Source: Lumbricus terrestris
Taxonomy: Eukaryota > Annelida > Clitellata > Crassiclitellata > Lumbricidae
Direction: 5' to 3'
Assembly (NCBI GenBank): GCA_949752735.1
Contig: OX457042.1
Span: 24,744,800-24,808,799 of the forward strand
Length of the DNA stretch: 64,000 nucleotides
Positions 36,857 to 46,007 of this stretch are shown here, piece after piece. The notes below the pieces were generated by a model. It made no database searches. It was given only the letters and a program-made list of their open reading frames with translations, and was not told the DNA's origin. The stretch's first letter is position 1. Every line of letters begins with the position of its first letter. The position numbers and the translations under genes were made by a program.

Positions 36857-39800
36857 TAATAATAATAATAATAATAATAATTTGGGAATGTCGACGCGAG
36901 AGGATTGCATGGTCTGGTATGCAAAGGAGGAAGCGGTAAGCACCAAAGACATAGCATGATAAATGATGTCGTCTGGAGAGCTCTTGGACGGTCAAAAATC
37001 CCGTCCCACAAAGAACCCCTCGGCCTACTAAGAGAAGACGGGAAGCGACCAGACGGCGTGACAATGTGATCCCTTGGTCACAAGGTCGATGCCTGGCATG
37101 GGATGTGACAGTGCCCGACACTTTCGCTCCGTCTCACCTTCCACACACATCCATCGAAGCTGGCGAAGCCGCCGAACGCGCAGCTGCGTCGAAAACTATC
37201 AAGTAGGCCTATTCCACAATCACCAGTACCCACGCGTTTGTTGCGGTCGCCTTGGAGACCGGCGGCGCTTGGTGCAAAGAAGGTCTGGATTTCATTTCTG
37301 TGCTGGGGAGGAGAATTGCTGCTGCTACGCAAACGACATACTTATCCCAGCGGATTTCGGTGGCTCTTCAACGGGGGAACGCCATCTGCCTCTCCGGAAC
37401 ATTGCCACCGCTCCCCGATCGACACGAGAAGGAGATTTAGCCAACAATCCGGCAAAACGAGCCTTGGAACGACAGAAGGAAGCGACCTGCAGCAGATGAG
37501 ACTGTGTGGCACATTAATATGTCGATAATAGCCTAGACATTAGGGTGGTTCGAATGTAATGGACAAAAAACTTTTTCTTGAATAAATGTTCATAATAATA
37601 CAAATTAAAAAATAATAATAATATTAATAAAACTGGGACGAGGCATTATTTCTCATGGTGCCACTTTTTGCTTCTATCATGATTTATTTGTTCATTCTGA
37701 TTACGACACTTCACATTAGATTAAGTAAGATTAGATTAAAGCCAGATTAGATCAACTTCCTTAAACATCTCTATGGCACAGGCAGTGCTCAGGCATACGC
37801 ACGACCCTGTTGATATTCTCATGTAATTGTTATTATTTGTGAACTATGCACAGGGTGAACGGGGTGATCGGGGTCTGCCAGGTCCTGATGGTCCGCCAGG
37901 CGCTCAAGGCCTGCCTGGCCTCAGAGGTTCAGACGGACTGCCTGGATCGAAAGGACCACCTGGTCAACCAGGACCTCTAGGGCATCCAGGAGAACCTGGT
38001 TCACCTGGTGATATACGATCTGGACTTCCTGGACTGCCTGGAGAGAATGGATCGCCTGGAGTGGCCGGACCAAAGGTATGATGGAAAAGTTGTCTGGATT
38101 AAGGTATGGAAATGTAGGTTGCTAGACGGAGTTAAGGTCAGTGGCATCGAACCGATGTGAGCAACTATCTTTTTTATTAATATTAGTATTTGTACCATTA
38201 TCATCTTTTCATCGTCATCTCTATTGTTATCAGTATTATGTTTATTTTTAGTTTGATTTTAGGCTACGTTTATCCTCCTCCTCCTTCTCTTCTTCTTCTT
38301 CTTCTTCTTCTTCGCATGTTCAGCGTCGATCCACCCTTCGATCGGCGAACAAAGCTGAACTTTCGGTTCCCCGCTCACGGACTGCTATCCGACAGCGTAA
38401 TTCATTCTCTGTTGCTGGTCCTACAACTTGGAATGGTCTACCTGTTACACTGCGCTTAATTCCAAGGGATCACTCCACTCTGTTCCTTAATAACCTAAAA
38501 ACTGTTTTATTTAGCCGTGGTTGGGTCGGGAGCGCTTCTGAGTAGCCTACCTTGAAGAAGCGCTATGTAAATTTCTGAAATAAATAAATGAGTTAGTTTA
38601 ACCATATACAACGTAGACGGTCCAATCTATTCATCACGTGTGCGAAAAAGTTAGATGGAGAAGCAGTTCATTGAATAGACTTCTATAGCCACCGAGAAAG
38701 GACCATCTAAGATCCACACAATAAATCCGCTGTAGGTAAATGGATAAATCTGTTTAGGTTAAGCCAGTTTGTTCTCTGTGGTTTTTCAGGGAGACATCGG
38801 ACCGATGGGACCCGCAGGATCAAGAGGATCCTCAGGCGACAGAGGAATACAGGTAGGCGAAGTGGACAGACACGCAGTCAGGTGGACTGACAGACAGACA
38901 GACAGGCAGGCAGACAGACAGACAGACAGACAGGCAGACAGACAGACAGACAGACAAAAAGACAAAAAGACAGTCAACAGACAAACAGACAAACCGATGG
39001 ACATGTCTGGTGTGCTAAAACAAACAATACGATAGAGGAGTCTACTAACTAAATGAGCAAACCGTGTTTAGCAAATGCTAACTAGCATCCTGGTATTTGT
39101 TAAGGGATCGAAAGGCGAGAGAGGAGACATCGGACTTCCGGGTCAGGATGGATGGCTGGGTCCACCTGGATTGCCTGGACCACCGGTACGTTTATGTAGG
39201 CTATCATGTTTTTGTTTCAAACATAATACCAACGCCTATGTCTTACAATGTTATATTCAACAGTCAAGAACGGAGTGTCTCGCATTTCTAAAATGCACAT
39301 TATAATTTATTCCTAAGAAACACATTTTTGATTTATTGCGAAAACACAGTTAGCCTATAGGCCCAACCTATTTATCTATTAGAAAATTCTATAGTGCTCA
39401 GTAGTGGTTTTTGGACGTCGTCAGAAATTTATGGACGGGATTATCAACAGAAGAATTGTTGAGAGCAACCGAAGACAGGAGAGGATGGAGAAGAATTGTC
39501 CAAAATGCGACCAACCCTCGTGTCGAGGAAGGTTGAAGGCAAGGCAAGGTAGAAATTTAGATGTCTAAAAAATGGCCATCAAAAAATTTTCGGCCAAAAA
39601 GTCGATTTTTTTCATTAGACTTGACCTCACCTCAAAATTTTCCAGTACAGCCTTGCCTACTACGTGAAGCAAAAGACGAGAATAATATTATTCCTAAACG
39701 GAACCGAATATTAACAGCATTCGGTGTTCAACAGCTTTTGCCTTCTGGTGTTTTGTGAATGCGAGTGCCATTCAAGTCTGCCCTAACCTAGGAGTTAAGT

Positions 39801-42800
39801 TGAAGTGTTCTCGTTCATACTGCATAGTAGTTCATATTAAACAACGCTATGCAATAGCAAAGACGATCTAGTGTTGCCCACCTCCTTTATTCAGGGTTAG
39901 GGCTGGCACTCTTCACAATAGTAGTTCCCAATTGTCGCCTTATCCTATTTAAAGAGCCTATAAGTGTATATATACTATAGACTGTTAGCTACGGTAGCCT
40001 ATACCCTCCAAAGCAATTAATAATTCTAAAGAAGGACCACTGTTTAGGTGTTCAACGCCGTCTTTATTTATAGAAAGAGCTACGGACTTTTTACACGACC
40101 AATTATAAAAATCGGTAAACTTTTCTCAGTTTAATATCCAATGTTTAACAACATCGTGCCGATTCCGTGGACGTCAAACTAATCATCTTCATGCACTAAT
40201 TTTCTTTGTCATCTGCTTGTCTCTTGCAACAATTGCTTTTTTCATTGTAGGGGGAGCCAGGACTACTAGAAGGTGCAAGTGGTGAAGGAGTGAGCTTACA
40301 ATGTTTACTATTGTTTAGGCCTATGCTTTAGGCCTATTATAATTTTCGTTTATTGAACAATTCGGGTGACATACATGTCTGCAGAAACCAGTTACAGTGT
40401 ATGGTTATCTTGATTAGCATCAATATTAACTACTAACAGAACAGACAGCCTGCAATACAAGGGAGCTGAAAGCAACCTACAAAGCACGTCTATCCTATGG
40501 GGAGATGGACTTCGGGAATCGAACTCAGGTGCGCTGATCTCCATGCCAGTGTGATATCCAATGGAACCACCGGACTCCCTAATGTCTGTAGAGTGTTGGT
40601 TGCCATCCAGTGACAGATTTAGCAATCAGCTTCCCAACGTCTAAGCTTTCCGCCTCGTAACAATCTACGTTTTCGAAGTTTTAACTTAGCCTGCTAAAGT
40701 TTGTTTCAGTTAATTCCAGATGAGTCAGTAGACACCAATAGGAACAAAACGACTTTAAACCGTTTAGACATCTATTTTTTTTGTATGGGCATATCATTGT
40801 TGTTTATTCTTTTATTTTATTTTTCTCTCAGCCGTTCTGTTTTAATTTAAATTCTACTTAAAATGTTATAATAGTTTTGAAGTTATGCCGCTCTTTAAAT
40901 GCATCTTCTTCTGCACCTTGGCTTCGTTGCTTCTGTAAAACACGATTAATAACTAGATCTAATCCAAATATATCCAATCGTGGGGCGCGGTGGTGTAGTG
41001 GGTATGTTCGTTGCCTTGCAGCCGAAAGGTTGCAGGTTCGAATCCACCTCAAGTCGTCGCGTAGGGACCCTGGGCAAGTCGTGAAACTCCGATATAGTGT
41101 CTGCGCTGTAGTCGGGAGTGCATTTGAGTAGTGAACTTGAAGGGGCGCTATAACAAGTGCACATACATAACCATAATATAACCGTTATTGCAATGGACAA
41201 TTATTGCTATGCCATTAATTATTATTCAGTAAGCCATCAACCATTTGTTTACTAATGGAACAATGATGAATTTCGTAAGCCAATAGTCGTTAGTTTAGTA
41301 AGTTGTTATTTAGTATTTGAATAGGTTGCCACTTGCCAGATGTTATTTTTGCACGCTATTACGCGGAGTTCACACAGGATGTGGCAATTTCACATGAATA
41401 ATGGACCAAATTGTCAATTAAAATTTTCAATATAAAATCTTGAATGCATCATTCATTTCCTATGATTTGTTGTGAACAGCAATATTAAACCTCGAAACGG
41501 TTCAAATCTTAGTGTTAAAAAGAGAAATTTCTTTGATATGACGTTTGTTTGATATTTGTGATTTCTGCTTGATTCAGATCATAGGTCCACCCGGACTCCC
41601 AGGACCAATGGTGAGAAATGACTGTCAAAATATTTAGATACAAGTTATAGGAGATATCAAGTAGCATATGTTGATTAGATATTATTATGAAGTCTACTTC
41701 GAACTCACAAAAGTAGACCTATAGCATATAGGCCCTACGTACGTGTACTCCGGTAGCATTCCAGTGTTCCACGGAGAAACACAGGGAATGCGGTCTTATT
41801 CGGATTTTGATCTCAACAGTCTGTAGTGGAGGTATCCTAGTGAGGCTATAATAATGGAAGAACTCAAGGTCATCGGTCCTCCTTGACTCCTAGGACCAAT
41901 GTTGACTTTATGAGGGATCAGAATGCACTTAGGGGCTTGTTGGTTTCTTTTATAGGGTTACCTTAGTCTTTAATAATCGTATTGTGAGGGAATGCTTTTT
42001 ATTATTTATTAACATGAAACTAATATGAAATGCATTTCAGGGACTGATGGGACAGCCCGGAGCACCTGGGATCAAGGTATGATGATTACTTTACCTGCTA
42101 CATGAAATGATAATTTTAGTGAAATGATAGCCTAATTTTAATGAAATGATAATTTTAATGAAATGATAATTTTAATTAAGTGATAATTTTAATTAAATGA
42201 TAATTTTAATTAAATGATAATTTTAATGAAAATAATGATACCTTAATCTCGACCGAAGTCGTAAACTTCGCATTTGTAAAAATATTAGTAAAGTAACGAG
42301 CAAGGCACCAACTTATTCACGCTCGCTATATCGCATCACAGGGGCTGGACCAGCTGCTACGGCTGCTTACGTGGAGTAGGCCTATGAGGCAGTTTGGAAG
42401 ACGGAAGATTGGATGTATTAAAATAGAATTTCTTGAAGAGGTGAAACTTGATTGTGGAGTAGAAAGTCAGCAGTGGATTGATAAACGGAATAGCTAGAAG
42501 CAGTTGGTGGTGGGTGCCTGGAAAAACCAAGTTCATGGACACCAGCTTATTCACGAGCAGCGGATGCAAAATCTATTTGTTGCGTTTTAAAATTGTTCTT
42601 CAGGGCGAAAGAGGTTATTCTGGCGAAAAAGGAGAACCGGTGAGTTTTAAAAAATCTTTCCTACTCTGAGCATTTCATGATTATAAGTCCTGTTATAGAA
42701 CAGAAATGCCTCAGAAACGTTTAAAGAAATTAGGTTTTGAACTTACAAACTTGAAAAACGATTTGAGAGACATACAGGATCGTATTGGTCAAAGCGAAAA

Positions 42801-45800
42801 TTCTGGTCATACTGCTAGCGAAATTTTCTGACGAGACTCATGGCAGAAATTCATATAGGATGTATTTATAATTTTAACGAGATAAATGTGATATTGTTAT
42901 AGCCTAAACAGACATGTTATTAATGCGAGTTATAGGCTTGACATTCCTCACCAGATAAATGTGCCATAAGGTCACTGTAATAACATTATGAGCCAAAGTA
43001 AGTCAATTCTTGATGCCTACTCTTGGAACCTAGGTCTGTAATCCATGTATGCATTTTTTTCGCAGGGTACAAAGGGGGAAAGAGGAGACCAGGGAACAAT
43101 GGGACTTCCGGTGAGTGATTTGAAAACTACATGGCATGCCAGCAACACTTGAGTAGGCTACTGTTCATTTTCGCCAAGGTTGGTTAACAGCCACCTTCGA
43201 ATTGATTCTTTAAAGGGTGAATTTAAATGATCTCAGTAAATCAATGAATGTTGATCGTCTTATTTGCAGGGAGCTCCAGGGATAACGGGGAAGACTGGAG
43301 AACCTGGCAGATCAGGAATTCCTGGCAAAGAAGTGAGCATCAAATACGACAGCATATCGCGAAATAATTTAACCTTATTACCATCGTGTGTAAGAAGTAT
43401 TCTTCTGCAACTCAAATAGGCCTACTCAAAAGCGTGTTCTAGAGCACCGTAATTACTATTTATAAAGCATAATTGTGATGTGCAGTACAGTGAAGCCTGA
43501 TTCGGTGCGGATACAGCCCACTGCAATGTAATATCGTGACCGTCATCAGGTATTTCGACGCAACCTAGACCTCAGGTTGATTTCAGATAACCTTCCAATG
43601 GATTTTTCTATGGATCCTGGACTCACTGAATCGTGACGGAGTTTAAGTGGTGAATAGCTTAGGAGAAGGAAGGCTTTTAGTATTTCAGACTTGAAATTAA
43701 TTAAGCAAGTCAAACAAACAATATGAAAAACAACTGGTTTGGTGACTCTAGTAAAGTTGGGATTGGAGATGTGCGTGCGTGTCAAATAAAGAGAATGCGA
43801 AACACTGCTGAGCTCGTTCTATACTGATGAAGCAGAGCTGTAATTGCAAAGACAATGCGATACAATACAATACCAAGTACTATCATGGTACTGTGATTGT
43901 CTTATATGGCCATACATAGACAAGGCGCTTATTCAGCATGTCACAAACCTGGGACATTCATAATACCAAATTTAGACTCTATAAATGACTGAGTTCTAGG
44001 ACGCTCTCTCTTCTTCTAACAGGGTTCTCAAGGTCTTCCGGGATCCAGAGGGGACAAAGGAAACACCGGCGACCAAGGTGAACGAGGTTACAAGGTAGGC
44101 ATTTCTTATGGACACATTCAGGTATGACATTTTACTTAGTATATCTATAATTATACATGTAGTCCCTTCCGTGCAGGTCTGAACATCTGGCAAAGCCAGT
44201 ACTCTGTATACGCTTCGTTCCACATTCGTCTCTACTTATGTATCAGAAGTCGTCCAATTCCGATAATTTCTGTGTAGTTCTTCTAATTTTATCTCACGAA
44301 TCCAGGGAATCACTTAATTACCTGGTTCTTCTATCTTTGTCAACGAGAACGTTATCGCTCATCTCTTTCAATCTTCTTGTGACTGTCCTCCATATCGCAT
44401 TTCCCCGTCCGTTTTTTTTCACAGGTAGGATTTTTAGCAATCATTTTGATATCTTACTGAGCGTAACGTTAAGTCGCAAATATTTTGTTCAGTTATATAA
44501 AAAGTAAACCTATCCGTGTTCATGACGTCCGTGGTAAATGCTGGGAGGCAATGACGTTGGTATTCCCAGCCCAATTATTGGACGAGAAGTCTGGCGATTT
44601 TTGATCAGTAACTGCATGCGATGAATCTATTTCGCTGAGAGTTCATAAGTACTGTTTCTCATTGTAGGGATCTGTGGGACCAATGGTAAGTAAGCGCTAT
44701 AGAAATTCTACGATGTACGGTATTACGCTGAATCTATGATACGACGATTGCAGATTCGAGTCTACCTTTCGGACTCCATGTAACGCTTCTTGACCAATGA
44801 TCGAGGCTACTGATTACATTACTTTTTAGAGATTTATGAACGAACATCAGTCATGTAAGATGAACCTGCCGTTCAACTTGAATCCAACTTTAGTTAAGCT
44901 AGCGAAAAGCGTTTCTGCAGGGCGCTGCAAAATGCTTTACAAGTTGTTTAGATCCACCTAGACCCATAATCTACATATATAGACCTGTTACATTTTACAT
45001 ATTAAGTTAAATGCATAAACGAAGTGGATTAATTAATGCAGTCTCACTTGCGATATTCTTGCCATGGAATCTCTGTCTGATTGGAAGCATATAAAAATTA
45101 TGATGCGAATAATTTGAAAGTTTTGTGTAAGTAGTGCAACCACTTTAATCGATCAGCATTTTTGTGTATAGGTTTAATTATTGAGAGAATTTTGAGGTTT
45201 TCAGAAAAGTTTTAATATGTTGTGAATCCTGTCTTTACTTTTTCAGGGACCTATTGGACTCAGCGGTGAAGATGGCAAACCGGTAGGATGAATAAATAAC
45301 AGTACAAAATTAAATAAGTAAAAATAAATTTTTTTGATAATACATAAATAAAGAAATAATGTGTTCAAATGAATGACTATATGTACTGAAAAGGGCAATA
45401 AAGAGTAATCGAGTTTAGGAGGCCTGAGTCAAATCGGATGAATTTTCGCGAGATTCCGTCTGAAGAATAGGGTTAAAAAGCAGACAGGCAGACAGAGACA
45501 ACAAGACATATGTAGGCAAACAAAGACAGAGGCAAGAAGACATAATATGTCTTCTTGTCTCTGTCTTTGTTTGCCTACATATGTCTCTACATATTATGTA
45601 GGCAAACAAAGACAGGCAGGCAGAGACATAGAACAGAAACAGCGACCTGTAGAGAAACGAAGGGAGACAATAGCTTTTATTAACATTTTAAACCGGCTTT
45701 TGTCAAAAATATTATTATTATTAAAGTTTATTATTATTAATTTCAAATAATTTACTTACATCGATGCCCTTCTCTAAACAGCGCAAGGTTATCGCTGATG

Positions 45801-45964
45801 GCGAACTGATTTCAAAACTAATCGAGAAACCATGAAAAATACATAATTATCTGATAGGCATACTTAGCCTTTGCGTTCCGAAAGTAATCCGACAACCTCT
45901 GACACGAACATGTGATGCAAGCAATACCGACGTAGCTACAGTATTTCGATCTATAAATGAAAGA

Positions 45965-46007
<43 letters not shown>

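Noticed and set aside
36461..37011. Poly-Asn, poly-Tyr and poly-Ile/Leu frames
   Set aside because: Translation of (AAT)n arrays in three frames.
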